Shown here: piece after piece, positions 1 to 6,359 of the stretch
Layout of the letters: the number at the start of each line of letters is the position of its first letter
Numbering within the stretch: the stretch's first letter is position 1
NCBI GenBank assembly: GCA_025358985.1
Contig: JANYHQ010000578.1
Span: forward strand, 1-13,643
Origin: Acidimicrobiales bacterium
GTDB lineage: Bacteria > Actinomycetota > Acidimicrobiia > Acidimicrobiales > JANYDT01
DNA: 13,643 nucleotides
Direction of reading: 5' to 3'
The notes under the pieces: generated by a model
The model's database searches: none
What the model saw: only the letters and a program-made list of their open reading frames with translations
Told to the model about the DNA's origin: nothing
Made by a program: the position numbers and the translations under genes

Positions 1-89
1 CGCAGCGCCCGCCGCCGCGAACGATTGCACTTGCTGAAACGCGCTTCGCCGACTGGCTGTCGCAGCCGAGCGCAGCCTCGATCTACTTC

Positions 90-118
90 TTGATATCTCG
101 TTTCTGAGATGACACAAT
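90..118 (+). promoter_or_regulatory. Promoter and possible operator of the XRE regulator gene
   Basis: A -35 box TTGATA (90-95) and a -10 box CACAAT (113-118) are separated by 17 bp. The -10 box ends 7 nt before the ATG at 126, so transcription would begin at or next to the start codon, giving a leaderless mRNA. An inverted repeat, ATCTC (95-99) and GAGAT (106-110) with a 6-nt loop, lies between the two boxes. This is a natural site for autorepression by the encoded helix-turn-helix protein. The boxes and repeat are seen; their function is inferred. Confidence 0.45.
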
Positions 119-125
119 AGGTGCC

Positions 126-428
126 ATGGTCCGCAAGCAACCGCCGGATGATCTCGATCGACACATCGCTGAGCGCGCCCGGAAGAAACCGAAGTTCCCG
201 GCGATGGTGGCGGCACGGACGAATCGGCGGGTGCTCCGACGCCAGCTGGCGGAGCGCCGGATTGCGTTGGGCATGACTCAGACCGAGGCGGCTGTGCTGA
301 TGCGCACGTCGCAGTCTTCGATCGCCCGACTCGAGTCCGGCGAGCACGACGTACGAGTGTCGACGCTTGAGAGATACGCAGCTGCGCTTGGCTGCTCAAT
401 TGCGATGACGCTTAGCGAGGCGTCATAA
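126..428 (+). CDS. XRE-family helix-turn-helix regulator, antitoxin-like
   Basis: This 100-residue protein has a basic N-terminal arm (about 1-40) followed by a Cro/C1-type helix-turn-helix at about 41-90. The HTH contains GMTQTEAAVLMRTSQSSIARLE and then STLERYAAALG, the usual XRE pattern. Size and layout match antitoxins of HigBA-like toxin-antitoxin systems, in which the toxin gene usually precedes the antitoxin. No toxin is visible here: only about 120 bp of upstream sequence is in the window and the downstream neighbour is a convergent, unrelated pair. There is only a weak ribosome binding site (AGGTG, 3 nt from the ATG), while a promoter-like pair of boxes places the transcript start at the ATG. 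It could also be a stand-alone repressor. The DNA-binding fold is clear; the antitoxin role is inferred. Confidence 0.8.
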   Translation: MVRKQPPDDLDRHIAERARKKPKFPAMVAARTNRRVLRRQLAERRIALGMTQTEAAVLMRTSQSSIARLESGEHDVRVSTLERYAAALGCSIAMTLSEAS

Positions 429-534
429 CCTCGCAGTCGAAGTCCGGATGAGTGCCGAACCTTGGTGTGGTCGAGACAGGTTCTTCGTGGTGTGAGATTC
501 GGCCCTTTCCAAGCCAGCGACACCGGTGCCGTTG

Positions 535-948
535 TCAATCAAGTGAGATCTCGTCAAGTCGGTTCTGCTGGAGCGCGAACAAGAACGGGCCTTTCCGTTG
601 GCCGCAGATCTCCACCAGGTCAGTAAGCGCACGAATGATTCGTTCCGCCATGTCGGCCGCCGGCAGGTTGGCGTTGGTGATCACCGCAGCTCGAACGCGG
701 GACTCGACCAGCGCGGTTCGTTCGGCCCCGACGTAGCGGATTCGGTCGTCCTTCATGACGGCCAGCCATCCGCGTTCGCCGCAGAGTTGCAGCCATTCGG
801 TGTTATCGATGGTCTCGTCGTTCGGGATGCCGTAGTGCTCGGCCAGGGTCACCAGGCGAAGGCCTTCGGCGCGGAGTAGCTCGGGGACCTTCTTGCGGCC
901 CAGGCTTCGATCGAGGAAAAGGTCAGGCAGCCCGTCGGGATGCGACAC
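535..948 (-). CDS. vapC45: VapC45-type PIN-like toxin
   Basis: This 137-residue protein resembles the VapC45-type PIN-like domain, a ribonuclease-like toxin fold. It starts with the typical FLDRSLGRKKVPELLRAEG block (residues 11-29, acidic D13). D48 and W52 follow, then WLAVMKDDRIRY (about 61-72), which corresponds to the conserved KD-RIR segment where an acidic residue helps bind metal. A conserved C-terminal part ends in GPFLF. Mycobacterium tuberculosis Rv2019 (VapC45) is of similar length, from memory. The start is a GTG with GAGGA about 8 nt upstream. It lies inside the end of the antitoxin gene (26-bp overlap), so the two are probably translationally coupled. The expected action is cleavage of RNA when not held by the antitoxin; the target cannot be read from sequence. 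Confidence 0.82.
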   Translation of the reverse strand: MSHPDGLPDLFLDRSLGRKKVPELLRAEGLRLVTLAEHYGIPNDETIDNTEWLQLCGERGWLAVMKDDRIRYVGAERTALVESRVRAAVITNANLPAADMAERIIRALTDLVEICGQRKGPFLFALQQNRLDEISLD

Positions 949-1627
949 GCAACGCGTCCTCGATGTCAGCGACGCCTACGCCGAACTCCTGGGTGAGGTC
1001 CTCGATCGAGTCGCCGGTCTGGAATCGCGAAATCACATCGTCGACTCGCGCTCCGCCACGAACGAAGATCGGTCTGCCGAACGACCGCGTCGGATCGCAC
1101 ACAACGTCACTGCGGTAACCCGACACTCGAAGAAGCGTGGCGTAGCCATCAGCGCCGAACTCGATGCGCTTCAGTTGCTCGCGAACGACATCCACGAACA
1201 CACGTTGTCCGTTGCGCACTACGACGAGCGACGCCACTACCTCGGGGTCGACCTTGTCGGCACCGAAGTCGTAGAGCACCTCCGCACCGTCTGTATAGAG
1301 CTGACGTGACGCAAGCGCATGTCCGATGCCCATCTCACCCTCCAGCGCGGCGAGCGCGGGCCGAACCCGTTGCATTGGGACACCGGACTGACGCACTGCG
1401 GCGAGAACCATCGCCTCGGCCAGCCCGATGAACGGGATGCTCGGCGAGCGCCCTTTAGCTGGAAACGCCGTCACAACGGCCTCACCGATGACTGCGGGCC
1501 GATCGTTCCGGTCGCGGACATAGCCCTTGGTCCACGTCGCGAGTGTTGATGGCGGGACGTCGATCACCCGCGCTGCTTCGGCCACCGTGTAGAGGGGTTC
1601 CTCAAATCTGATGTCTCGCTTCGTCAT
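923..1627 (-). CDS. vapB45: VapB45-type antitoxin with MerR-like HTH and DUF433
   Basis: This 234-residue protein is the partner of the PIN-like toxin downstream. The N-terminus carries a MerR-like winged-helix segment, YTVAEAARVIDVPPSTLATW (13-32). The C-terminus (about 175-230) is a DUF433 domain: a first part with GRPIFVRGGARVDDVISRF and then a helical EDLTQEFGVGVADIEDALR part. The middle, about 65-170, is predicted DNA-binding or linker sequence without a motif I can name. This order and length match M. tuberculosis Rv2018 (VapB45), from memory. Upstream GTG starts at 1639 and 1633 are possible, but GGAGG (5 nt spacing) fits the ATG at 1627 exactly and overlaps those GTGs, so I chose 1627. 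Expected roles are to neutralise the toxin and repress its own operon. Confidence 0.82.
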   Translation of the reverse strand: MTKRDIRFEEPLYTVAEAARVIDVPPSTLATWTKGYVRDRNDRPAVIGEAVVTAFPAKGRSPSIPFIGLAEAMVLAAVRQSGVPMQRVRPALAALEGEMGIGHALASRQLYTDGAEVLYDFGADKVDPEVVASLVVVRNGQRVFVDVVREQLKRIEFGADGYATLLRVSGYRSDVVCDPTRSFGRPIFVRGGARVDDVISRFQTGDSIEDLTQEFGVGVADIEDALRVASRRAA

Positions 1628-1687
1628 GGTCACCTCCACATCGTCGTGGTCCAGTCTGCCGGTCCCTTGAGACGATCGGCAGCCTTA

Positions 1688-1708
1688 TCCAACTCCATGC
1701 AGGTTGGA
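1688..1708. promoter_or_regulatory. Inverted repeat upstream of vapBC45
   Basis: TCCAAC (1688-1693) and GTTGGA (1703-1708) are inverted copies with 9 nt between them, about 60 bp upstream of the antitoxin start. MerR-like regulators bind dyads of this kind, so it may be the autoregulatory site of the operon. I could not identify convincing -35 and -10 boxes around it, so the call is weak. Confidence 0.25.
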
Positions 1709-1920
1709 GCAGATCGAAGGACAGCACGAGCACCACCTTCGCTGAGAGTTGCCACTCGGGAGCGTCCGCCAACTCCGTCGATACATTGCGATACTTGCCG
1801 ATGTCCGATTTCCGCTGCTGTCAGAAGGTTGAATCGACCGACGTTAGAGTTGATCGAACGAGGCAAGCGTCGGCCATGAAGGGACGTTGGAAGCATCCGG
1901 TGTCAGGAATGCGGTGGTAC

Positions 1921-1949
1921 AAGAAAGCAAAAGCGATTTCGCATCGCTT
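1921..1949 (-). terminator. Weak hairpin plus T-rich tail, minus strand
   Basis: AAGCGAT (1931-1937) and ATCGCTT (1943-1949) form a 7-bp stem with a 5-nt loop. Read on the minus strand, the stem is followed by TTGCTTTCTT, which resembles an intrinsic terminator. No gene is seen that would need it, and the stem is short with only three G-C pairs. It could equally be an operator or chance. Confidence 0.25.
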
Positions 1950-2020
1950 GCCGAAGACCAATAGTCCGCTTCGCCAAGGGCCGAACAAACTGATCGGCAC
2001 CTCGAATTTCAGCTGAGCGC

Positions 2021-2050
2021 TTGTGTTCTTGGGCCGCGGTCAAGTATCCT
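2021..2050 (+). promoter_or_regulatory. Promoter of the arsR-SRPBCC operon
   Basis: A -10 box TATCCT (2045-2050) stands 8 nt before the ATG at 2059, with a weak -35 box TTGTGT (2021-2026) 18 bp upstream. The start of transcription would fall at about 2057-2059, making the mRNA leaderless or nearly so. This agrees with the absence of any Shine-Dalgarno sequence in front of the gene. Confidence 0.45.
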
Positions 2051-2068
2051 ACAACCATATGGTTGTAG
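2049..2068. promoter_or_regulatory. Perfect 20-bp palindrome, ArsR operator on the start codon
   Basis: CTACAACCATATGGTTGTAG is a perfect palindrome whose centre falls between 2058 and 2059, directly at the A of the start codon. It also abuts the -10 box. A dimeric winged-helix repressor bound here would block transcription initiation, so autorepression by the encoded ArsR protein is the obvious reading. The palindrome is seen directly; the binding is inferred. Confidence 0.75.
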
Positions 2069-2463
2069 ATCTCGCAAGGAGCCGGGTGGCAGCGGCCGAC
2101 AACGAACACGGGCAATTCGACCTCGTTCTGCATGCATTGGCTGATCCGACGCGACGCGACATCGTGCGCCTGGTGCTGCGCGAGGAGCATTCGGTGTCCA
2201 ACCTCGCCCGCTGTTATCCGATGAGTTTCGCAGCGGTGCAGAAGCACGTTGCCATCCTCGAACGGGCGGCGCTGGTGACCAAGCACAAGCACGGCCGTGA
2301 GCGATTGGTGCGGGGCCGGATCGAGGCGGTACGAGAGGTCGCCCGGATGTTCGATCAGCTGGAGGCAACATGGCGCGATCGCCTGGACCGTTTTGGCGAT
2401 GTCCTCGCCGCACCCGACACAAACATTCAGAAGTCCACAACGAAACAAGGAGCAAAACGATGA
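2059..2463 (+). CDS. ArsR-family winged-helix repressor
   Basis: This 134-residue protein has the ArsR/SmtB fold. HALADPTRRDIVRLV (25-39) is the classical first helix pair, and MSFAAVQKHVAILERAALV (55-73) is the recognition helix region followed by the wing (KHKHGRERLVRGR). There is no metal-binding cysteine motif, only a single C52. It therefore belongs to the subgroup that does not sense metals and that is commonly paired with SRPBCC/AHSA1 proteins, as here. The stop codon overlaps the next gene's start as ATGA, so the two are co-translated. An in-frame GTG at 2023 would add 12 residues. I prefer the ATG at 2059 because the fold begins soon after and because promoter and operator point to it. 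The ligand is unknown. Confidence 0.88.
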   Translation: MVVDLARSRVAAADNEHGQFDLVLHALADPTRRDIVRLVLREEHSVSNLARCYPMSFAAVQKHVAILERAALVTKHKHGRERLVRGRIEAVREVARMFDQLEATWRDRLDRFGDVLAAPDTNIQKSTTKQGAKR

Positions 2464-2948
2464 GCGTGACAGACGTCCGCAAGGACATGAGCAACCTCAC
2501 GATGACCGTGGTGAGCCACTGGGACGCACCGATCGACAAGGTCTGGCAGCTGTGGGCCGACCCCCGCAAGCTTGAGCGCTGGTGGGGTCCGCCGACCTAT
2601 CCAGCGACCGTAGTGGAGCACGACCTGCAGCCCGGCGGACGCGTCAGTTACTTCATGACTGGTCCTGAAGGTGATCGCCACGATGGATGGTGGCGGGTGA
2701 TCTCCGTCGACGAACCGAAGCGGCTCGATCTCCAAGACGGATTCTCCGACGCCGACGGCAACCCAAACGACACCATGCCGACGGTGTCGTTCACGGTCAC
2801 CTTCGACGTGCTCACACCGAATCGCACCGGAATGACCATCGAGACAAGATTCCCGTCAGCTGAGGCCATGGCTCAGTTGACTGAGATGGGTATGGACGAA
2901 GGCATGCGGACTGCAATGGGCCAGATCGACGCCATCCTCGCTGAGTAG
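2460..2948 (+). CDS. SRPBCC (AHSA1-like) ligand-binding domain protein
   Basis: This 162-residue protein has the START/Bet v1-like AHSA1 fold. It shows HWDAPIDKVWQLWADPRKLERWW (20-42), then the GG bend and beta strand QPGGRVSYFM, GWWRVISVDEPKRLD (76-90), and a C-terminal long helix ending at 160. Such domains bind hydrophobic small molecules in a cavity. In this two-gene arrangement they are usually the only target of the ArsR repressor. The ATG at 2460 is preceded by AAGGAG (7 nt spacing) and overlaps the arsR stop by 4 bp. A longer in-frame extension to 2370 lies inside arsR and lacks a ribosome binding site, so it was not chosen. No catalytic function can be named. Confidence 0.85.
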   Translation: MSVTDVRKDMSNLTMTVVSHWDAPIDKVWQLWADPRKLERWWGPPTYPATVVEHDLQPGGRVSYFMTGPEGDRHDGWWRVISVDEPKRLDLQDGFSDADGNPNDTMPTVSFTVTFDVLTPNRTGMTIETRFPSAEAMAQLTEMGMDEGMRTAMGQIDAILAE

Positions 2949-2972
2949 GACTCGTAGTGCCTCCCATGGGCC

Positions 2973-3014
2973 GGCGCACGCACGTGCGGAATCGGGCGCA
3001 CTCACGTGTATGGT
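2973..3014 (+). promoter_or_regulatory. VapBC promoter with 22-bp-spaced direct repeats
   Basis: GGCGCACGCACGTG (2973-2986) and GGCGCACTCACGTG (2995-3008) match at 13 of 14 positions and start 22 bp apart, about two helical turns. They therefore lie on the same face of the DNA. Each contains CACGTG, itself a palindrome. The second copy ends immediately before a -10 box TATGGT (3009-3014), which ends 7 nt before the ATG at 3022. This is a good candidate for a cooperative ribbon-helix-helix antitoxin operator on a leaderless promoter. Confidence 0.55.
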
Positions 3015-3021
3015 CCATCAC

Positions 3022-3252
3022 ATGCGTACAACCGTTGAGTTCGAAAGCGACACCGCAAAACTCGTCGAGCAGGTGCGCAAAGAACGCGGCCGCGGGGTCA
3101 GCGATGCCGTGAACGAGCTCATCCGACGGGCGGCGGTGGCAACCCCGGCAGTTGCCCCGTTCGTCCCAAGGACCTATCCGCTAGGGCTAAAGATCGATGT
3201 TTCGAACATTGCCGACGCTCTCGATCTCCTCGAAGGCCCAGGCGCCCGGTAA
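3022..3252 (+). CDS. vapB: VapB-type ribbon-helix-helix antitoxin
   Basis: This 76-residue protein has a short beta strand (MRTTVEFESD) and two helices (TAKLVEQVRKERGRG, VSDAVNELIRRA) typical of a ribbon-helix-helix DNA-binding domain. A proline-rich linker (about 40-55) leads to a C-terminal tail, NIADALDLLEG, that would wrap the toxin. Its TAA stop overlaps the ATG of the PIN toxin by one base (TAATG), the usual antitoxin-toxin coupling. An ATG at 3010 would add four residues, but it lies inside the -10 box. The start at 3022 gives the normal RHH N-terminus and sits at the expected transcript start. No ribosome binding site is present, in line with a leaderless mRNA. Confidence 0.8.
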   Translation: MRTTVEFESDTAKLVEQVRKERGRGVSDAVNELIRRAAVATPAVAPFVPRTYPLGLKIDVSNIADALDLLEGPGAR

Positions 3253-3680
3253 TGCTGGTCGATGCAAATATCCTGCTGTACTCGGTCGACCGCGACAACC
3301 CATTTCACAATCGAGCGCTGGCCTGGTTGACGTCGGCGCTCAACGGTCCCCGGCGAGTTGGAATCCCGTGGACATCGCTTGTCTCCTTCGTCCGAATCGC
3401 AACCAACCCGAGAGCTACAGCTAGCCCCCTGGCTCCCGAGGATGCGTGGAATACCGTGAGCAGTTGGCTCGACGCGCCGGCCTGTTGGATTCCCGGTCCT
3501 GGCAGGGGTCATCGAGACATCCTGGGCCATCTTCTGGGAACCCATGACGTGCGAGCCGGGCTGGTCACCGATGCAGTACACGTGGCATTGTGCGTTGAGC
3601 ACGGACTGGAGATGGTCAGCGCCGACAGCGATTTCGCTCGATTCCCCGAGATTCGCTGGTTCAATCCGCTCCTGGGATGA
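3252..3680 (+). CDS. vapC: VapC PIN-domain ribonuclease toxin (TIGR00028-like)
   Basis: This 142-residue protein has the PIN fold. MLVDANILLYSVD (1-13) gives the first acidic residue D4. VTDAVHVALCVEHGLEMVSADSDFARFPEIRWFNPL (105-140) gives D107 and the D125/D127 pair that complete the metal site. The middle segment IPWTSLVSFVRIATNPR matches the actinobacterial subgroup described by TIGR00028. In that subgroup the usual helix-2 glutamate is replaced by a hydrophobic residue (F46 here), so its absence is not a defect. VapC toxins of this kind cleave tRNA or rRNA; the target is not readable. The gene is coupled to vapB by a one-base overlap and ends 25 bp before the convergent gene at 3706. Confidence 0.88.
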   Translation: MLVDANILLYSVDRDNPFHNRALAWLTSALNGPRRVGIPWTSLVSFVRIATNPRATASPLAPEDAWNTVSSWLDAPACWIPGPGRGHRDILGHLLGTHDVRAGLVTDAVHVALCVEHGLEMVSADSDFARFPEIRWFNPLLG

Positions 3681-3705
3681 TTCATATGCGCGCGTTGGTA
3701 GCGGA

Positions 3706-4488
3706 TCAATCAGTCCGTTTGGCCCCGGGGGGACCGGCGAATGCCTGGGCAATCTCCAGCCACTCGGTGGCGATGGCGCCTGTGGCTCGCAGTGACGTGT
3801 CCCCGGCGTGGAGCCGCTGTGTCACGACCAACGCAAGCTCGTAGGCGTCTCCCTCCACCGTTTGTACCGCATCGGCTGAACCGAGTACGAGGCGTGCGCC
3901 GCTGGGCAATTCGACGTCGACGCGAACCGCGTCCACGGGCTGGGGGCGACCGTGTGTGGCGAAGGCGTTGGGCAGGGCTTGAAGACCGAGGAACACAACA
4001 TGGCGCAGTCGGTCGGTGGGCTCGTAGGTGGGGCCGAGCGCGTCCACCACATCCCAACCGTGGGCCCAGGTCTCCATGAATCGCGCTGTGAGTTTCGATG
4101 TGACGCTCATGTCCGGTCCGTACCAGGGCATCCGTGTCTTCGGGTCGGCACTGCGGAATGCATCCAGCATCGTTACACGAGCGGACCGGAACCACGCCAG
4201 CAGCTCGGTGCCCCCCATGCGGTGATGGTCGGTGATGACAGCGTCGACCATGCTCTGAATCGCCTCGGGTCCGGTTGGACGTGACGCTATGAATGCCTCC
4301 GGGTCGGTAAGGGCCCGAACGGTAGCGGCGTCGTTCCAAGCGAGGTGACTGATTTGGTCGCCGATTGTCCACGGAACGCAACCGGTGAGCGTGCCCCATT
4401 CGTGTGAGTCGAGCCGGTCGAGCACTTCGATGAGCGATGTGCTCTCGTCCTCGGTGTCGGTCAAAAGGGTCTCGAACACACTTGTCAT
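3706..4488 (-). CDS. TIGR03084-like, mycothiol-type DinB/MDMPI metal-binding protein
   Basis: This 260-residue protein belongs to the mycothiol-dependent maleylpyruvate isomerase N-terminal (DinB-like four-helix) group, closest to TIGR03084. Its metal ligands are visible as H48 (WTIGDQISHLAWND) and E139/H143 in FMETWAHGWDVVDALG (137-152). The C-terminal third (about 185-260) corresponds to the second, small domain. Members are found in actinobacteria that make mycothiol and are thought to act on mycothiol conjugates or related thiols, but no substrate is known for this subgroup. There is no ribosome binding site. A promoter lies so close that the mRNA would be leaderless. It is divergent from the acyl-CoA synthetase and shares an operator-like repeat with it, which suggests a role in the same pathway. 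Confidence 0.82.
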   Translation of the reverse strand: MTSVFETLLTDTEDESTSLIEVLDRLDSHEWGTLTGCVPWTIGDQISHLAWNDAATVRALTDPEAFIASRPTGPEAIQSMVDAVITDHHRMGGTELLAWFRSARVTMLDAFRSADPKTRMPWYGPDMSVTSKLTARFMETWAHGWDVVDALGPTYEPTDRLRHVVFLGLQALPNAFATHGRPQPVDAVRVDVELPSGARLVLGSADAVQTVEGDAYELALVVTQRLHAGDTSLRATGAIATEWLEIAQAFAGPPGAKRTD

Positions 4489-4495
4489 CCAACCG

Positions 4496-4523
4496 ACGAT
4501 ACGGGATCGCCGATGGTTTTCAA
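4496..4523 (-). promoter_or_regulatory. Leaderless promoter of the TIGR03084-like gene
   Basis: On the minus strand a -35 box TTGAAA (4523-4518) and a -10 box TATCGT (4501-4496) are 16 bp apart. Seven bases separate the -10 box from the ATG at 4488, so transcription should start at the ATG. The -35 box overlaps the left arm of the inverted repeat at 4520-4535. Confidence 0.5.
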
Positions 4524-4535
4524 CTGGCGCGTTGA
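4520..4535. promoter_or_regulatory. Shared inverted repeat, copy A
   Basis: TCAACTGGCGCGTTGA has half-sites TCAAC and GTTGA separated by 6 nt. It overlaps the -35 boxes of both divergent promoters, TTGAAA on the minus strand and TTGACA on the plus strand, so a protein bound here would control both genes. It is one of five similar sites in the window (consensus TCAACG-N4-CGTTGA). Confidence 0.65.
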
Positions 4536-4560
4536 CAACCTGAGATCTGGACCGCAGGAT
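4532..4560 (+). promoter_or_regulatory. Promoter of the acyl-CoA synthetase gene
   Basis: A consensus -35 box TTGACA (4532-4537) is followed after 17 bp by a weak -10 box CAGGAT (4555-4560). Transcription would start near 4567, leaving a leader of about 26 nt that contains the GAGGAG ribosome binding site of the gene. The right arm of the inverted repeat overlaps the -35 box. Confidence 0.45.
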
Positions 4561-4592
4561 GCATGCCTACGGATGAGCCTGAGGAGCGTTTG

Positions 4593-6359
4593 ATGTCTGC
4601 CGACCACGACCGGGCAACGAGCCAGCGGGCACCGCTTCCCACGATTGAGGATCGTCGTCGCCAGCTCGACGCCGATTGGACGCCGTGGGTGACACGTCCG
4701 CTCGGCCGCCATCTTGATCATTGCGTGGAGCGCTTCGGTGATGACCCATTCATCATCGACGATGACCGTATGTGGACATACGGGGAAGTCCGGGACTGGT
4801 CTCGCAGACTGGCCGGGGGGCTGGTCGCCATGGGCGTCCAAGTAGGTGATCACATCGCCGTGGTGATGGCGAATTATGCCGAGTTCATTGCCGTGAAGTT
4901 TGCCATCGCGTCGCTCGGTGCCGTCTGCGTGCCCGTGAACTTCTTATTGCGCGAGCGCGAACTTTCCTACGTGCTCCAGCAGTCCGACGCCGTGATGCTG
5001 ATCACGATGGATGCGTTCCGCGACAATGACTACGTTGCGATGCTTGACTCGATGATGCCGGACTGGGAGAGGGGCGCTTCCTCGGCGTCGTATCCGTCGC
5101 TGCGATGCGTTGTGGTGTTCTCCCCTACGGGACGTACTCGCTCGTGGCGCAGCCTCGACGAACTCGGTGCCATGGCCAACGATGCCGAGCTGGTGGAGGT
5201 AGATGCACGCAACGAAGCGGTGGCCGCAGGGCAGAACGCCGACATCCTCTATACGTCGGGCACCACCGGCACGCCGAAGGGCGTGATGCTCACCCACGAC
5301 ATGCTGGTGCGAACGGGCTACGCATCGGCCTATGCACGCGGCCTGTGGCGCGGCCACCGAAGTGCGTTCGCGTTGCCGATGTATCACGTGTTCGGCGCCA
5401 TCGAATGTCTGTTGGCCGCCACGTTCGTGGGCGGGGCGGTGGCGCCGCGCACGGCGTTCGATCCAGCCGACCTGCTGGCGTGCGTATCTCGCCACCGCCT
5501 TGACGAACTTGCGGCGGTCCCGACGATGACCCTTGCCCTGCTCGCTGAGGCACGTCGGTCTCGTGTTGCCGCGCAGCCATATGACCTCGCCACCCTGCGC
5601 ATCGTTTACTCCTCGGGAACGGCGGCGCCGCCGACGATCCATGCGGAGATCCGTGACCTCCTCGGTCCCGACGAACTCGTCGCCGGGTACGGGCAGACGG
5701 AGACGACGGCGGCCATGACCAGCAACGTCCAGGATCTGGGCGACGAACATCTCCAGACCACCAGCGGACGTTTTCGTCCCGCCGGGACCGCCGGGGATAG
5801 CGCCCTCGGCGGCTTTCTCGCCGTATACAAGACGATTGACGCGGAGACTGGCGCCGACCTAGCGCGCGGTGAGCGGGGGGAACTCGTCGTGCGCGGTCCA
5901 GCCGTCACGGCGGGCTACTACAACAAGCCGGAGGAGACCGCAGCTGCCTTCAACGCCGATGGCTGGCTACGCACAGGTGATATCGGTGTGGTGAGCGAGG
6001 ACGGCGATGTCATCCTTTCGGGCCGACTGAAAGAGACGTACCGCTGTGGTGGTGAGATGGTGATGCCTGCCGAAGTGGAGCGAGTGCTGGCCGAGTGTCC
6101 CGGGGTCGTACAGGCGCATGTGGTTGGTCTCGCCCACGCCCGAATGGGTGAGGTGGGCTGCGCGGTCATCGTGCCCGACATGAATCGTGTCCCCGCCGCC
6201 GCTGAACTCATTGCCCACTGCTCGGCCAACCTCGCCCGCTTCAAGGTTCCGGCCCACGTGGTGTTCATGGAGGCATCGGAACTCCCTGTGACCGTCACGG
6301 GACGGGTGCAAAAGTTCCGACTGGCGGAGCTGGCAGCGGCACGCCTCGTCACTCAGTAG
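4593..6359 (+). CDS. Acyl-CoA synthetase / AMP-dependent ligase
   Basis: This 588-residue adenylate-forming enzyme should convert a carboxylic acid, ATP and CoA to acyl-CoA via an acyl-AMP. The motifs are in order: YTSGTTGTPKGVMLTH phosphate loop (220-235), PMYHVFGAIE (262-271), VAGYGQTETT (363-372), GWLRTGD (457-463), the hinge and domain-swing block GRLKETYRCGGEMVMPAEVE (477-496), and the catalytic lysine in VTGRVQKFRL (K574). The ATG at 4593 has GAGGAG 7 nt upstream. An ATG at 4563 would add ten residues but has no ribosome binding site. Chain-length or aromatic preference cannot be read. Its end overlaps the tail of the convergent acyl-CoA dehydrogenase gene by 7 bp, leaving no room for a terminator between them. 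Confidence 0.92.
   Translation: MSADHDRATSQRAPLPTIEDRRRQLDADWTPWVTRPLGRHLDHCVERFGDDPFIIDDDRMWTYGEVRDWSRRLAGGLVAMGVQVGDHIAVVMANYAEFIAVKFAIASLGAVCVPVNFLLRERELSYVLQQSDAVMLITMDAFRDNDYVAMLDSMMPDWERGASSASYPSLRCVVVFSPTGRTRSWRSLDELGAMANDAELVEVDARNEAVAAGQNADILYTSGTTGTPKGVMLTHDMLVRTGYASAYARGLWRGHRSAFALPMYHVFGAIECLLAATFVGGAVAPRTAFDPADLLACVSRHRLDELAAVPTMTLALLAEARRSRVAAQPYDLATLRIVYSSGTAAPPTIHAEIRDLLGPDELVAGYGQTETTAAMTSNVQDLGDEHLQTTSGRFRPAGTAGDSALGGFLAVYKTIDAETGADLARGERGELVVRGPAVTAGYYNKPEETAAAFNADGWLRTGDIGVVSEDGDVILSGRLKETYRCGGEMVMPAEVERVLAECPGVVQAHVVGLAHARMGEVGCAVIVPDMNRVPAAAELIAHCSANLARFKVPAHVVFMEASELPVTVTGRVQKFRLAELAAARLVTQ

Larger units (their letters stand above)
1628..2058. other. About 430 bp without a convincing gene
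   Basis: This stretch separates the divergent vapBC45 and arsR operons. Open frames of 76-88 codons exist on both strands (for example 1896-1630 minus, 1646-1879 plus, 1786-2016 plus). None gives a protein I recognise, none has a clear ribosome binding site, and they overlap one another. The right part (about 1900-2000) is less GC-rich and contains a small hairpin at 1931-1949. The left edge must contain the vapBC45 promoter. It could be remnant accessory DNA. Confidence 0.5.

Noticed and set aside
3..107. Open frame running in from the left edge on the plus strand, ending with TGA at 105-107
   Set aside because: The 34 codons have plausible GC at third positions and could be the end of a toxin gene before the XRE antitoxin, but no motif is recognisable and the fragment is too short to call.
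1630..1896. 88-codon minus-strand frame whose TGA abuts the vapB45 start
   Set aside because: Its position suggests an upstream operon gene, but it has no ribosome binding site, no recognisable domain, and competing frames on the other strand.
3328..3350. GTTGAC...CTCAAC inverted pair inside vapC
   Set aside because: The half-sites are in the opposite orientation and the spacing differs from the shared repeat; it is within a coding region.
3252..3680. VapC missing the usual helix-2 glutamate, possible inactive toxin
   Set aside because: The sequence around it (FVRIATNPR) is the normal form in the TIGR00028 subgroup, so this is not evidence of inactivation.
3680..3740. GC-rich GGCCCCGGGGGG as a possible terminator between convergent vapC and the TIGR03084-like gene
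   Set aside because: It lies in the coding end of the TIGR03084-like gene and has no T-run; the gap between the two genes is only 25 bp.
4944..5750. 268-codon minus-strand frame inside the acyl-CoA synthetase
   Set aside because: It is a shadow of a strong motif-bearing gene, with arginine-rich low-complexity sequence and no start signal.
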